64,000 bases of DNA from positions 930,001-994,000 of the forward strand of contig CP017948.1 in NCBI GenBank assembly GCA_002838185.1. Direction: 5' to 3'. The position numbers were made by a program, and so were the translations under genes. Shown here one piece after another: positions 49,159 through 58,229 of the stretch. Numbering within the stretch: position 1 is the stretch's first letter; the number at the start of each line of letters is the position of its first letter. Below the pieces are notes generated by a model that ran no database searches, was not told where the DNA came from, and saw only the letters and a list, made by a program, of their open reading frames with translations. Origin of the DNA: Tenericutes bacterium MO-XQ (GTDB lineage Bacteria; Bacillota_I; Bacilli_A; Acholeplasmatales; Acholeplasmataceae).

Positions 49159-49872
49159 ATGAATGAGCAAAACATGGATATACAAGAGAATGAAATTAGT
49201 TTATTGGACTTATATTTAATCGTTAGAAAGAATATCGTCCTCATCTTGACATTCACAACGTTATTTGCGATGATTGCTGCTGGTTATGCATTCTTTATTG
49301 TTGATGAAACTTATGCATCAAACGCAGATGTAATGGTTCAAGTACAGACAGATCAAACTGTTGATGGATCATATGACTACAATACAGCACAAAAGTTGCT
49401 TGCAACAATAACAGAGTTTATGAGTAAAGATGTAGTTTTAGATGAAGTGGTTAGAGATTTGGAATTGAGTTATACAACAAAACAGATCAGAAACAATCTG
49501 ACTATAACTTCTTCAAATACAAGTTTCTTTATCAATATTAAATTTGTGGATAAAGATGCAGAACTGGCAAGTGAAATCGTTGATCAAGTCATTAATAATG
49601 CGATTGAAGTTGCAAACGGAAATGATGCATTCTCATCACTTAAAAATAAAATGACACGCACATCTTATGCAGATGTTGGTGTCTATGAAGCACCTAATAA
49701 ACCATTATATGTAGTTATCGGCATTATTTTAGGTGGTATTACAGGATTAGGATTTGTGTTCATTAAAGAACTTATGAACAATTCTTATAAATCAAAAGAA
49801 CAACTTGAAACAGCCTTTAAGATTCAAGTTTTAGGTGTTATTCCTGAATTTGAAGTAAAGGAGGATTTCTAA
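49159..49872 (+). CDS. Wzz/CpsC-type polysaccharide co-polymerase
   Basis: A 237-residue membrane protein with two membrane segments (about 28-50, ILTFTTLFAMIAAGYAFFIV, and about 183-203, LYVVIGIILGGITGLGFVFI) and an external middle part. This is the CpsC/YveK adaptor form of Wzz, which sets chain length and activates the kinase. The proline-rich EAPNKPLYVV before helix 2 is characteristic. It lies 1 nt before the BY-kinase gene. It is 30 kb away from the main polysaccharide cluster, so it probably serves that cluster in trans. Confidence 0.87.
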   Translation: MNEQNMDIQENEISLLDLYLIVRKNIVLILTFTTLFAMIAAGYAFFIVDETYASNADVMVQVQTDQTVDGSYDYNTAQKLLATITEFMSKDVVLDEVVRDLELSYTTKQIRNNLTITSSNTSFFINIKFVDKDAELASEIVDQVINNAIEVANGNDAFSSLKNKMTRTSYADVGVYEAPNKPLYVVIGIILGGITGLGFVFIKELMNNSYKSKEQLETAFKIQVLGVIPEFEVKEDF

Positions 49873-49873
49873 G

Positions 49874-50623
49874 ATGGCAAAGAAAAAGAATTTTTCATTA
49901 GAACGTTTAATTAATGGTGAACGTGTTTCTAAATATGATTATCTAGTCACCAAACAAGATCCCCTCTCATTTGTAACTGAATCTTTCCAAAAAGTCATTA
50001 TCAATATTGAATATTCAAATGTTGATGGCGATTATAAAGTCATTCAGTTTACATCTACACTTCCTTCAGAAGGTAAATCAACATTCGTTTCTAACCTATC
50101 TTATTTGATGGGTCAAAAAGGTAAAAAAGTTATTTTATTAGACTTAGATTTGAGAAAACCTAAGATGAATCGTGTATTTGGTGTGCCTAATAAAGATGGT
50201 TTAACTGACTATTTAGCAGGTAAAATCTCTTTAGAAAAAGCAATTAATCACTCTGATGAAATTGGTATTGATTTTATCACAGCTGGTGAAAAAACAAGTG
50301 CTGTTGTTAACGTCTTAGAAGCTAAGAAGTTAAAAGACTTAATCGCACATTTAAGAGAAACATATGATTATGTTTTACTTGACACGCCACCTGTTATTTC
50401 TGTTTCTGATGCGCTTTATATCGCTAGCTTAGCTGATGGTATCATCTTCGTTGTTGCTCAAAATAAAGCCAAAAAAGCATTGGTTAAGGAAGCAATCTCA
50501 AACTTAAAAGATCATGGTACACCTATTTTAGGTATGGTACTTACTCAATTTGATATGAAATCTGGATATGGTTATAATAAAGATTATTCTTACTATAACT
50601 ATTCAGAAGAAGATGATGAGTAA
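49874..50623 (+). CDS. Bacterial tyrosine kinase (CpsD/Wze type)
   Basis: A 249-residue cytoplasmic BY-kinase. Walker A TLPSEGKST (62-70), Walker A' VILLDLDLRKP (86-96), Walker B YVLLDTPP (about 160-167). The C-terminal tail is a tyrosine cluster (YGYNKDYSYYNYSEEDDE) that becomes autophosphorylated. Together with the CpsC-like partner it controls polymerisation and export. Length fits the split Gram-positive form. It overlaps the phosphatase gene by 1 nt (TAATG). Confidence 0.92.
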   Translation: MAKKKNFSLERLINGERVSKYDYLVTKQDPLSFVTESFQKVIINIEYSNVDGDYKVIQFTSTLPSEGKSTFVSNLSYLMGQKGKKVILLDLDLRKPKMNRVFGVPNKDGLTDYLAGKISLEKAINHSDEIGIDFITAGEKTSAVVNVLEAKKLKDLIAHLRETYDYVLLDTPPVISVSDALYIASLADGIIFVVAQNKAKKALVKEAISNLKDHGTPILGMVLTQFDMKSGYGYNKDYSYYNYSEEDDE

Positions 50624-51297
50624 TGATTGATATTCACACACATATCTTACCGAATGTAGATGATGGATCAAAAGATCTTGAAACATCTATATTAATGATT
50701 GAGCGTGAAATTGAACAAGGTGTCACAGATATTGTGTTAACACCACATGTTCAATCAACTGTAACAAAAGCAAACACTGCAAAAAGAATAAGACAATTTG
50801 AGTTATTGAAAGAAGAAGTTTCAAAAAGAGGATTAAACATTAATCTTCACTTAGGTGCAGAGATTATGTATCATTCACATATTGAAACTGACTATAGAAA
50901 ATATCAGTTTGGCAAAAATAAGTATGTTTTGATAGAATTTTCTACAAAAGCAGAGACTCCTATTGAAGAAATATGTTTTGATGTCATGGCTATGGGTTAT
51001 CAAGTCATTGTTGCTCATATCGAAAGATATAATTATTTAAAGATCGAAGATATTATCAACATTAAAAGAACTCGAGCTTTAATTCAGACAAATGCTTCAG
51101 CAATCCTAAACATTGATAAACTCGCAAATAAAAAAACAGTTAAAAAACTGATTAAAGAAAATTTAATCGATATCATCGCGACCGACACTCATAACATGGA
51201 AAAGAGGCCACCTAATTTATTAGAGGCTAGAAAAGTCCTTAAAAAGCATTATGATGAAGCATCATTAGATTTATTATTTCATCGAATCGACTTATAA
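50623..51297 (+). CDS. PHP-domain tyrosine phosphatase (CpsB/YwqE type)
   Basis: A 224-residue metal-dependent phosphatase of the PHP fold that removes phosphate from the BY-kinase tyrosine cluster. Metal-binding motifs: MIDIHTHILPNVDDGSKD (1-18), TPHVQST, LGAEIMYH, AHIERYNYL and IATDTHNMEKRPP. The gene order C-D-B differs from streptococcal cps (B-C-D). A terminator overlaps the stop codon. Confidence 0.9.
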   Translation: MIDIHTHILPNVDDGSKDLETSILMIEREIEQGVTDIVLTPHVQSTVTKANTAKRIRQFELLKEEVSKRGLNINLHLGAEIMYHSHIETDYRKYQFGKNKYVLIEFSTKAETPIEEICFDVMAMGYQVIVAHIERYNYLKIEDIINIKRTRALIQTNASAILNIDKLANKKTVKKLIKENLIDIIATDTHNMEKRPPNLLEARKVLKKHYDEASLDLLFHRIDL

Positions 51298-51322
51298 ACA
51301 ACCACATGAGTGGTTGTTTTTA
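51296..51322 (+). terminator. Terminator of the control operon
   Basis: AAACAACCAC/GTGGTTGTTT stem with loop ATGA and a T tail. Confidence 0.85.
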
Positions 51323-51378
51323 AATATTTATATTTAAATTGATTCGTGGTATAATCAACTTAAGAAATGGGGAAGCTT

Positions 51379-52269
51379 ATGGAACAAATACAATTATTTA
51401 ATTTCTATTATTTTTTATATATAGCGATTGCAGTCCTATTTACAATCATATCAGTTAAATTTCTTGACCATAAAACGGATAAGTTCAGACGTCGTTTTAT
51501 TTTTAGTTTAATCATGATCAATTTGATTATTCACTTCTTAAAAGTTGTGATTTATCCATATACTTTAGTCGATCATGTATGGACAAAAGTAACTTTTGAA
51601 AATATATGTGCTTCAAGTGTATTATTATTTCCATTTTTATATTTTGTTAAAAATAAGACACTTAAAGATTATATGATTATGGTTGGGATTGCATCAGGTG
51701 TTATTACGTTTGTAGTACCTTTGGATGCGATGAGTTCAATTTTTAACGGATCAATATCGATTGGTCCAAGAGCACCATTCTTATTAGAGAATATTAGATT
51801 TTATTTCGCACACTATTTGCTTTTCTTAATCCCCTTTTTAATGATGCATTATAAAATGCACGAAATATCCATTAGAAGAGCCTATCGAGCACCATTTATG
51901 CTTATACTCATCTTCTTAATCATCTTTATCAATGAGCTTGTTATAACTGCTTTAGGATGGGTTCCAAAAGAACATCTATTTGATCCAAATAGACGAAATC
52001 CATCATTTATCTTTGGTCCTAAAGAACAATTTTCTGGTCTAGGCATGATTGCTGGTATATTCGTCCCAAGTTTCTTAATGTTAACACATCCAGTGTATGA
52101 GTTTACATTTTATGTGCCAGTCATTTGGTTAATCTTACCTACTATTGTTTATGGTGGGTTGATCGCATTTGTGTTATGTCTCATTTATGATAAGGAAGAT
52201 ACACTATTATTTTTAAAACAACTGGTGAGTTCAAAACCCATTAAATCTGAAGAATCTCAAAAAATATAG
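51379..52269 (+). CDS. YwaF-like integral membrane protein
   Basis: A 296-residue membrane protein with seven to eight hydrophobic segments. The layout, with VTFENICASSVLLFPFLYFVKN and a late GMIAGIFVPSF loop, resembles the YwaF/TP0381 family, whose function is not known. GGGGAAG 5 nt upstream supports ATG 51379 over ATG 51367. An extended -10 (TGGTATAAT, 51347-51355) precedes it. The ilvE gene follows after 19 bp, perhaps on the same transcript. Confidence 0.55.
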   Translation: MEQIQLFNFYYFLYIAIAVLFTIISVKFLDHKTDKFRRRFIFSLIMINLIIHFLKVVIYPYTLVDHVWTKVTFENICASSVLLFPFLYFVKNKTLKDYMIMVGIASGVITFVVPLDAMSSIFNGSISIGPRAPFLLENIRFYFAHYLLFLIPFLMMHYKMHEISIRRAYRAPFMLILIFLIIFINELVITALGWVPKEHLFDPNRRNPSFIFGPKEQFSGLGMIAGIFVPSFLMLTHPVYEFTFYVPVIWLILPTIVYGGLIAFVLCLIYDKEDTLLFLKQLVSSKPIKSEESQKI

Positions 52270-52288
52270 GACATAATCGGAGGAAGTT

Positions 52289-53305
52289 ATGGAAAATAAG
52301 GCAAAAGGATTTAGTTATGTTAAAACACCTTACAACTACATATCATATTTTAAAGATGGTAGTTGGACTGAAGGGGTTTTAAGAGAAGAAGATACATTGA
52401 CGATTGCTGCAACATCTACATCACTACATTATGGACAACAAGCTTTTGAAGGATTAAAAGCATATCGTAGAAAAGACGGAGATATTAATCTATTTAGAGT
52501 CATTGATAATGCGAAAAGATTTCAAACATCATGTGAACGCATGATGATGCCCAAAGTACCTTTAGATATCTTCATTGAAGCTGTCAAAAAGACTGTTTTA
52601 GCAAATCATGAGTTTGTACCACCTTATGGGACAGGTGCAACTCTTTATATTAGACCATTTATGATTGGTGTGGGGAACAACTTAGGACTTCGTCCAGCAC
52701 CTGAATATATTTTTAGTGTGATTGTATCACCTGTTGAAAAGTATTTTGAAGGACCAGCAAAACCTGTTGATATGATTACCTCAGAAATTGATCGTGCTGC
52801 ACCATTTGGTACAGGACACGTCAAAGTCGGTGGAAATTATGCTGCTAGTTTATATGCACAAGTAGAAGCTAGAAAAAAAGGATTTGCGGATACAATATTC
52901 TTAGATCCTAAAACCCATACGAAAATTGAAGAAGTTGGTGCAGCAAACTTTTTTGCGATTACAAAACAAAAAGCTTATATCACACCAAAATCACCTTCTA
53001 TTTTAAATAGTATTACCAATAGATCGTTAAGATATATCGCAAGACATATGTTAAACTTAGATGTTGAGGAAACAGATATATTTATTGATAAGCTTGATCA
53101 TATCGATGAAGCAGGTGCATGCGGTACTGCAGCGATTGTAACACCGATTGGAACCATTGAGCACTTAGGGCACATACATAAGTTTAAGTGTCACAAAGAA
53201 ATGGGACCAGTAACCAAACAACTCCTAGATATCATTACTGGTATTCAAGTAGGAGATATCAATGATCCAAGCAATTGGATTACAGTTTTAAAACCAAATG
53301 AGTAG
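52289..53305 (+). CDS. ilvE: Branched-chain amino acid aminotransferase
   Basis: A 338-residue class IV PLP aminotransferase. The PLP lysine is K179 in GTGHVKVGGNYAASLYAQ; STSLHYGQQAFEGLKAYR (43-60) and IEEVGAANFFAI are also typical of the long (type II) BCAT. It interconverts Leu/Ile/Val and their 2-keto acids. GGAGG precedes the ATG. The product could feed branched-chain acyl-CoA lipid synthesis, but no such genes are nearby. Confidence 0.92.
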   Translation: MENKAKGFSYVKTPYNYISYFKDGSWTEGVLREEDTLTIAATSTSLHYGQQAFEGLKAYRRKDGDINLFRVIDNAKRFQTSCERMMMPKVPLDIFIEAVKKTVLANHEFVPPYGTGATLYIRPFMIGVGNNLGLRPAPEYIFSVIVSPVEKYFEGPAKPVDMITSEIDRAAPFGTGHVKVGGNYAASLYAQVEARKKGFADTIFLDPKTHTKIEEVGAANFFAITKQKAYITPKSPSILNSITNRSLRYIARHMLNLDVEETDIFIDKLDHIDEAGACGTAAIVTPIGTIEHLGHIHKFKCHKEMGPVTKQLLDIITGIQVGDINDPSNWITVLKPNE

Positions 53306-53360
53306 TTTATTTTTAAACACTTAGAAAATACAAAATTAGTTAGAAAAGGATTGAAAAGAC

Positions 53361-53438
53361 ATGAAGAGAAAACACATCATAGTAATTGTTGAATTAATAA
53401 TACTCGCTACTGGCTTAATATACGCCTTTGTAGCATAA
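53361..53438 (+). CDS. 25-residue single-pass membrane peptide
   Basis: Reading frame of 25 codons: basic MKRKH, then a hydrophobic stretch IIVIVELIILATGLIYAFVA that fits one membrane helix with a Glu in it. AAAAGGA lies 11 nt before the ATG, and a terminator begins 7 nt after the stop, so it ends the ilvE transcript. Function unknown; it could be a small membrane regulator or a type I toxin-like peptide. Confidence 0.5.
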   Translation: MKRKHIIVIVELIILATGLIYAFVA

Positions 53439-53444
53439 AAAAAT

Positions 53445-53480
53445 GCGGAGCTTTCAATTGAAAGTTCCGCTTTTATTTTA
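53445..53480. terminator. Bidirectional terminator
   Basis: GCGGAGCTTTC/GAAAGTTCCGC stem with loop AATT (one G.T pair), T-rich on the plus side and A-rich before it, so it can serve both convergent transcripts. Confidence 0.85.
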
Positions 53481-54863
53481 TATCTGTTCATATCTTAAAT
53501 GAACAATATTAAAATCTGTTTGCTTCTCACTATTTTCCCATATTGCAAAGAAGATGACCATGATTAAGGAATAAGGAACAGCATATTGCACATTATCGAT
53601 TAACCCGTGGATTTGACTAGCCAAATAACCAATGATAAATAATGATTTTTCAAGTGTGATTTTCTTAAAGAAGAATGTAATCACTTGGAAATAATGAACC
53701 AATAATGCTGCAAACCCGAATAATCCCATGGTTGCTAGTGATTGAACAGGCGTTGAATGATACATAAATAGTCTTGTGCCTGGATTTAACTGTTGTAAGG
53801 ATAACCAACCACCACCAAAGAGTGGATGTGCTTTAAAGACTTCTAAGCCTTGTTGATATATCGCAATTCTACCTGTAGAAAAATCGTTAATATCATCACC
53901 TAAAGATTCTAAGAAGATTTCCCACCAACGCATCAGTGCGTCTTGATTAGTGAAGAATATAATACCAATAATGGATAAGAAGACTAACATCTGAATAAAC
54001 TGAACCCTATGACCTTTAACAGTATTAAAAGCTAAAACTCCAAGAAAGCTTACTGCAAATCCGATCATACCACCTCTTGATTTGGTTAATAAAACCATAA
54101 TCAGTGGGATGACCATAACTAACCATAAATACATATTTCTATAAGGTTTCTTATAAATGAAATAGATATATGATGGGAAGGTTAATGCGATATAAAAACA
54201 CATATCATTAACATTTGCCCAACCTAGATTTCTTCCCCAACCAATAAAGATACGATCAACAAATCCTAATTCTGGATGATTGATATAGCCTTGATATACA
54301 TAAAATCCAACTTGTAGTGATAATAAGATATTAGCAAATAACATGATCTTAAAGATATATGAGATGTTGCCTTTAACAGTAGAAGTTAAGAATAAATAAA
54401 ATCCTAAATAAACAAATCCTAAAATGGAAACAGGGATTGCGGTAATTTCAAAAGGTAAGAAGAACAGTGATGCGATATAAGATATCGCGATAAGAGTTAA
54501 TCCTAATGTGAAATGTCCTTTTTTAAACTTTGGTTTAAACCTTATGAAATGAATGATAGGTCCTAAAAAGACAATACCTAATGCAATATAAATCCATAAA
54601 AATGACACCGTGGTATCAAAGGTCATATCACTTTTATTAACGATAAATAAAAATGAAATTAAGATGGGTGTTATGAATAAAGTATTTTCAAAAAAAACAA
54701 GAATGATAAACATCAAACCAGCTAAAATGAAAATACCATATATATTATAAATATTAAATGCATGGGGTGGTGTTTCTTCAAATTGCGTCCACGCAATGAA
54801 GGTGATTGCGAAGATAATCGCAATAAAAAGCCCACTGTTTAAGAATTTTTCGATGTGTTTCAT
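53478..54863 (-). CDS. O-antigen ligase/polymerase family protein
   Basis: A 461-residue polytopic membrane protein of the Wzy_C superfamily with about 11-12 helices. The long external loop has RIAIYQQGLEVFKAHPLFGGGWLSLQQLNPGTRLFMYHSTPVQSLATMG, and LLTKSRGGMIGFAV is the usual central motif. It resembles ligases (WaaL) as much as polymerases (Wzy). A second gene of this class is in the main cluster at 9926, so one may polymerise and the other attach the chain to an acceptor, which is inference. It lies next to the Wzz/kinase operon. Confidence 0.82.
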   Translation of the reverse strand: MKHIEKFLNSGLFIAIIFAITFIAWTQFEETPPHAFNIYNIYGIFILAGLMFIILVFFENTLFITPILISFLFIVNKSDMTFDTTVSFLWIYIALGIVFLGPIIHFIRFKPKFKKGHFTLGLTLIAISYIASLFFLPFEITAIPVSILGFVYLGFYLFLTSTVKGNISYIFKIMLFANILLSLQVGFYVYQGYINHPELGFVDRIFIGWGRNLGWANVNDMCFYIALTFPSYIYFIYKKPYRNMYLWLVMVIPLIMVLLTKSRGGMIGFAVSFLGVLAFNTVKGHRVQFIQMLVFLSIIGIIFFTNQDALMRWWEIFLESLGDDINDFSTGRIAIYQQGLEVFKAHPLFGGGWLSLQQLNPGTRLFMYHSTPVQSLATMGLFGFAALLVHYFQVITFFFKKITLEKSLFIIGYLASQIHGLIDNVQYAVPYSLIMVIFFAIWENSEKQTDFNIVHLRYEQI

Positions 54864-54897
54864 GTGTGCCTTGTATACTCAATACTGTAATAGTAGA

Positions 54898-54928
54898 TTG
54901 AATATAACTTCCTTTCTATTGTTATAAT
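54898..54928 (+). promoter_or_regulatory. Promoter in front of the IS110 left-end RNA
   Basis: TATAAT at 54923-54928 with extended TGT before it and a weak TTGAAT at 54898 (19-nt spacer). It lies 7 nt before the structured region at 54936. Confidence 0.5.
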
Positions 54929-54935
54929 ATCATTA

Positions 54936-55089
54936 GGCACTGTGGATTTGTTTCATGTGTATGTAGCTTGACTACCATCGGAGGCTCCTACCACAGTTCC
55001 TATTTTTTTAACCATCAATAAGTTAGTTAGCGCTAGACGCTTTATCACAAGGTTATGGTAAATAGGATCTCGTGTCAAACATCAGTGCC
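54936..55089 (+). ncRNA. Putative IS110 bridge RNA
   Basis: A 154-nt region closed by a perfect 7-bp pair, GGCACTG (54936-54942) and CAGTGCC (55083-55089). Inside are two stem-loop blocks: CTGTGG/CCACAG (54940-54945 with 54991-54996) around 45 nt, and ACCAT/ATGGT (55011-55015 with 55055-55059) with an inner AGCG/CGCT hairpin. The two-loop layout, size and location upstream of the transposase match bridge RNAs of the IS110 group. Loop specificity was not worked out. Confidence 0.45.
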
Positions 55090-55112
55090 AAACTTAAATG
55101 GAGGTGATTCAC

Positions 55113-56279
55113 ATGTACTTAGTCGGTATCGATATTTCTAAGTACAAACACAACTGTTTCATAGCTACTGAAGCAGGTGTGATCCTCAAAGAATTCATCT
55201 TTGAGAACAATCGTTCTGGTTTTAAATTGTTTCATAAGTCCTTAAAGAATCTCGATCAAACTCAGGATATAAGAATAGGTCTTGAGTCAACAGGACACTA
55301 TGGCACCAATTTAAAACAGTTTATCGCAGCATCCGGTTATACGTATATCGAGTTTAATCCTTACTTAACACACCAGTTCGCCAAAGCTATGTCGTTAAGA
55401 AGAACAAAAACGGATAAAGTAGATGCAAGAACTATTTCTAATATGCTAGGTTCTGTTGACTACAAGACCTTACATACTAGATTTTACCACATCAATGAAT
55501 TAAAACAACTCGTTAGAGATCGTGATGACATCCTAATGAATCGTTCTAAAACATTAGTGAAGTTAACCAATGTATTAGATATTGTCTTTCCTGAGTTTAA
55601 GCCTTTTTTTAACAAGCGATTTGGCACAACAGCAAGATTCATTCTCAAAAAGTACAAATCAGCAAAGAAGATTTCAACATTAACCATGTTAGATTTTGAT
55701 TCTTTGAGGTCACTATCGAAAGGCAAGTTCACTTACGCAAGATTTAGTCATTTGAAATCACTCGCTAAAGACACCGTTGGTGTTCAATCACCCGTTTACA
55801 CAGGTCGCATTGTAAGTCTATTAAAGGATTATGATTATTTTGATCAATCGTTAGAGCATATTGATCAAAATATCATTTCTCTCTTTAGTAACGTTGAAAC
55901 AAAATTAACAACAATTCCTGGATTAGGTATCATCCAAGCAGCAACTATCTACGCTGAAACAGGTGATATCCGTCGCTTTCCGAATCCTCAAAAACTTATC
56001 GCGTTTGCAGGATTCGATACATCTATTAATCAATCTGGTATCAGTGAACATCATGGTAAACTTGTCAAACACGGTTCTCTGCTTCTTAGAAAGACTATCT
56101 GGGTATATGCATTAACTGCTTTAAAGTCTATGCCGATATTTCATGATTATTATCGTAAAAAGAGACAAGAAGGTAAAATCCATAAGGTCGCTTTAACTCA
56201 CGTATGTCGTAAGCTTATTCGAATGATATATCATATTGAATATCACCAAATCGATTTTAATGAGCAACTAATGAAATAA
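55113..56279 (+). CDS. IS110-family transposase
   Basis: A 388-residue recombinase. The N-terminal RuvC-like DEDD domain has D7 (VGIDISKYKHNCF), E58 (IGLESTGHYG), D101 and D104 (RTKTDKVDARTI). The C-terminal domain has IPGLGIIQAATIYAETGDIRRF and the serine region DTSINQSGISEHHGKLVKHGS. No frameshift or stop, so it seems intact and possibly active. ATG 55113 is 5 nt after GGAGGTGA. Confidence 0.93.
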   Translation: MYLVGIDISKYKHNCFIATEAGVILKEFIFENNRSGFKLFHKSLKNLDQTQDIRIGLESTGHYGTNLKQFIAASGYTYIEFNPYLTHQFAKAMSLRRTKTDKVDARTISNMLGSVDYKTLHTRFYHINELKQLVRDRDDILMNRSKTLVKLTNVLDIVFPEFKPFFNKRFGTTARFILKKYKSAKKISTLTMLDFDSLRSLSKGKFTYARFSHLKSLAKDTVGVQSPVYTGRIVSLLKDYDYFDQSLEHIDQNIISLFSNVETKLTTIPGLGIIQAATIYAETGDIRRFPNPQKLIAFAGFDTSINQSGISEHHGKLVKHGSLLLRKTIWVYALTALKSMPIFHDYYRKKRQEGKIHKVALTHVCRKLIRMIYHIEYHQIDFNEQLMK

Positions 56280-56324
56280 TTAGATCAAGAAGTAGCTGCT
56301 TGATATCTGATTCATATTTATATG

Positions 56325-56346
56325 AGACTTCCTATGGAGGTCTTTT
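56325..56346 (+). terminator. Terminator at the IS right end
   Basis: AGACTTCC/GGAGGTCT stem with loop TAT, then TTT. Confidence 0.65.
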
Positions 56347-56451
56347 CGTATAGAGATATTTTTAATGCTTGACTTTTAATAGTTAGTCTCCTAAGATGAC
56401 TTAAATCTATTATAATATCTTTTTATCTTTAAATAAAGAAAAAGAGATAAA

Positions 56452-58155
56452 TTATATCTCTTTTGTTAGGAATTGAAGTAATTTTTTGGCTGCTTCAATC
56501 GGACCATCCATCTCTTTACCTTTAATGGCTAGTCTTGTATAAAGTTCCCCAACTTTAATCTTATCATCGAATAATTTCTTTAACATTTGATCGATTAAAC
56601 CATCAGTCTTTTCTTTTTCTTGAACAGGTCCAAATGGATTTGCGAAATAACTCTCAACAAGTCCAACTTCAGCTGTTGTTCCTTTGGCAAATCTTTTTCC
56701 TGATTTAAATGTTTCTTTGGCTTGGTCTAAATCATCGAAATATTTTAAACCTTCATCAGTATCTACATAGTTGTTTGCGTATAGTAAGACATCAACTTGA
56801 TGATCACTAGATATAAAATCATATGTTGATACAGGAAGAATGACTCTAGCATTTGTTTGATCTGGATTTAAAAAGATTGCACGATCCATTTCTTGATAGG
56901 CATATCCTGCATCTAAGTCATCTAATCTGACGAATGCGCCAATTTCAGTACCATTGGCGAATACTTGATCATCTTTGATGAAAAAGGTTCCCATATCATC
57001 AAAAATGATACGCATATCTTTAATATAATCTTTACCTATAACTCTTAAGGCTTCAAGTGTTTCTGATTTACCAGCACCACTATCACCAATGACTGCGATA
57101 TTTTTAGAAGTATCGTTTTTAAGAAGGACACGAACCATCGCACCATGGATTGGAAGATTTTTATGATCGATTTGATATATATTATGTAGTGTAAGTAGCA
57201 TTTTCTTTAAATAGCCAAAATAATCATTTTTATCAAGTCTTGAGACAACACCTATGATAAAATCAGTGTCTTTATAGTAAGTGCAGTCATATTCATTTTC
57301 TCTAACGCCATAAATATAGACTAGATCCGGTTTTTTATTTTCATATTCATTAAATGAAGCAGGCTCAAATAAATTACTTAAGGCTACACCATGATGTAAG
57401 AAGTCTCTGTGAATATAGACAAACGCAATTAGCTTTCCGACTTTAATTGGATACACAATATAATGCAAACGATTAATACTTAGCTTTTTAAGTGGGTTTT
57501 CTTTAATTTCTTTAAATAAGCCTTCACGTTTATTTGATTTAGAATAAATGATAAATGGAGGTCTTGTCAACATGTCTTGAATGAAATGGACATGTTGAAG
57601 CATTTGATATTTAGGAAGATTAGAAAACTTATATGGCATTAAAACCATATTTGCATTAATCCCCGCAGGGAGTTGTCTAAATGTTAAAAATTCTCTACCA
57701 AGAATATTTTGGGTTATGGTACGATATAAAAATAGGATTTTTTGATTGAAATTATCTGATGTGTAAATCAAATCTTGAGCATGGGATTGATATGGATATC
57801 TCCTATTTTTTAGGATCATTCCGAATCTTTCTAATTTTCTCCAACGATCATAAAACATTTCAGTAAAGCGATAAAATGCATTTCTTTCTTTTAAAAGCAC
57901 TGAAAGATTTGGATTTTTCTTTAAAAGTTCATCATAGGTGTAAATGAGTAGTTGTTTATATGCATCATGAAAGGTATTAACCCTAACACCTTTTAGTTTT
58001 AAAATGGTTGGATCTTTTTGTCTTCTTAAATCTCTGATATATTGTGCTAAAACCATTTCAAAGCTTTTAGAAGAAACGATTTGAATCTCGCTATCACATA
58101 GTGAAGCATTGAAATTAATTAAAGCATAATGTTCTGTTAAATGAAATCTTTTCAT
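56452..58155 (-). CDS. HprK/PEPCK-superfamily P-loop protein
   Basis: A 567-residue protein. The second half has an HPr-kinase-like core: IHGAMVRVL (336-344), P-loop VIGDSGAGKSETLEAL (355-370) and IIFDDMGTFF (383-392), the same order as HVxV, GxSGxGKSE and ADD in HprK. The first 330 residues are unlike HprK and not recognised. It has the size and partial look of a PEP carboxykinase-like protein but lacks the usual PEPCK kinase motif. It may phosphorylate a protein or metabolite; function unknown. Confidence 0.65.
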   Translation of the reverse strand: MKRFHLTEHYALINFNASLCDSEIQIVSSKSFEMVLAQYIRDLRRQKDPTILKLKGVRVNTFHDAYKQLLIYTYDELLKKNPNLSVLLKERNAFYRFTEMFYDRWRKLERFGMILKNRRYPYQSHAQDLIYTSDNFNQKILFLYRTITQNILGREFLTFRQLPAGINANMVLMPYKFSNLPKYQMLQHVHFIQDMLTRPPFIIYSKSNKREGLFKEIKENPLKKLSINRLHYIVYPIKVGKLIAFVYIHRDFLHHGVALSNLFEPASFNEYENKKPDLVYIYGVRENEYDCTYYKDTDFIIGVVSRLDKNDYFGYLKKMLLTLHNIYQIDHKNLPIHGAMVRVLLKNDTSKNIAVIGDSGAGKSETLEALRVIGKDYIKDMRIIFDDMGTFFIKDDQVFANGTEIGAFVRLDDLDAGYAYQEMDRAIFLNPDQTNARVILPVSTYDFISSDHQVDVLLYANNYVDTDEGLKYFDDLDQAKETFKSGKRFAKGTTAEVGLVESYFANPFGPVQEKEKTDGLIDQMLKKLFDDKIKVGELYTRLAIKGKEMDGPIEAAKKLLQFLTKEI

Positions 58156-58199
58156 GTCATCATATCCTTTATGTGTTTTATCTATTTTATCATATATTT

Positions 58200-58229
58200 A
58201 AAAAAAATATCTAAGGAGGCCTTAGATAT
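58200..58229 (-). terminator. Minus-strand terminator of the GNAT gene
   Basis: 10-bp stem ATATCTAAGG/CCTTAGATAT (58207-58216 with 58220-58229) and, on the minus strand, a run of T. The GNAT stop codon lies in the stem. Confidence 0.8.

Larger units (their letters stand above)
54930..56346 (+). mobile_element. IS110-family insertion sequence
   Basis: A 1.4 kb element with one DEDD transposase gene, a long structured non-coding left end (about 54930-55112) and a short right end with hairpins (56284-56346). IS110 elements have no terminal inverted repeats, so the exact ends cannot be fixed by eye; the limits here are approximate. It lies between a minus-strand polysaccharide gene and a minus-strand P-loop gene and seems to have broken neither. 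Confidence 0.7.
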
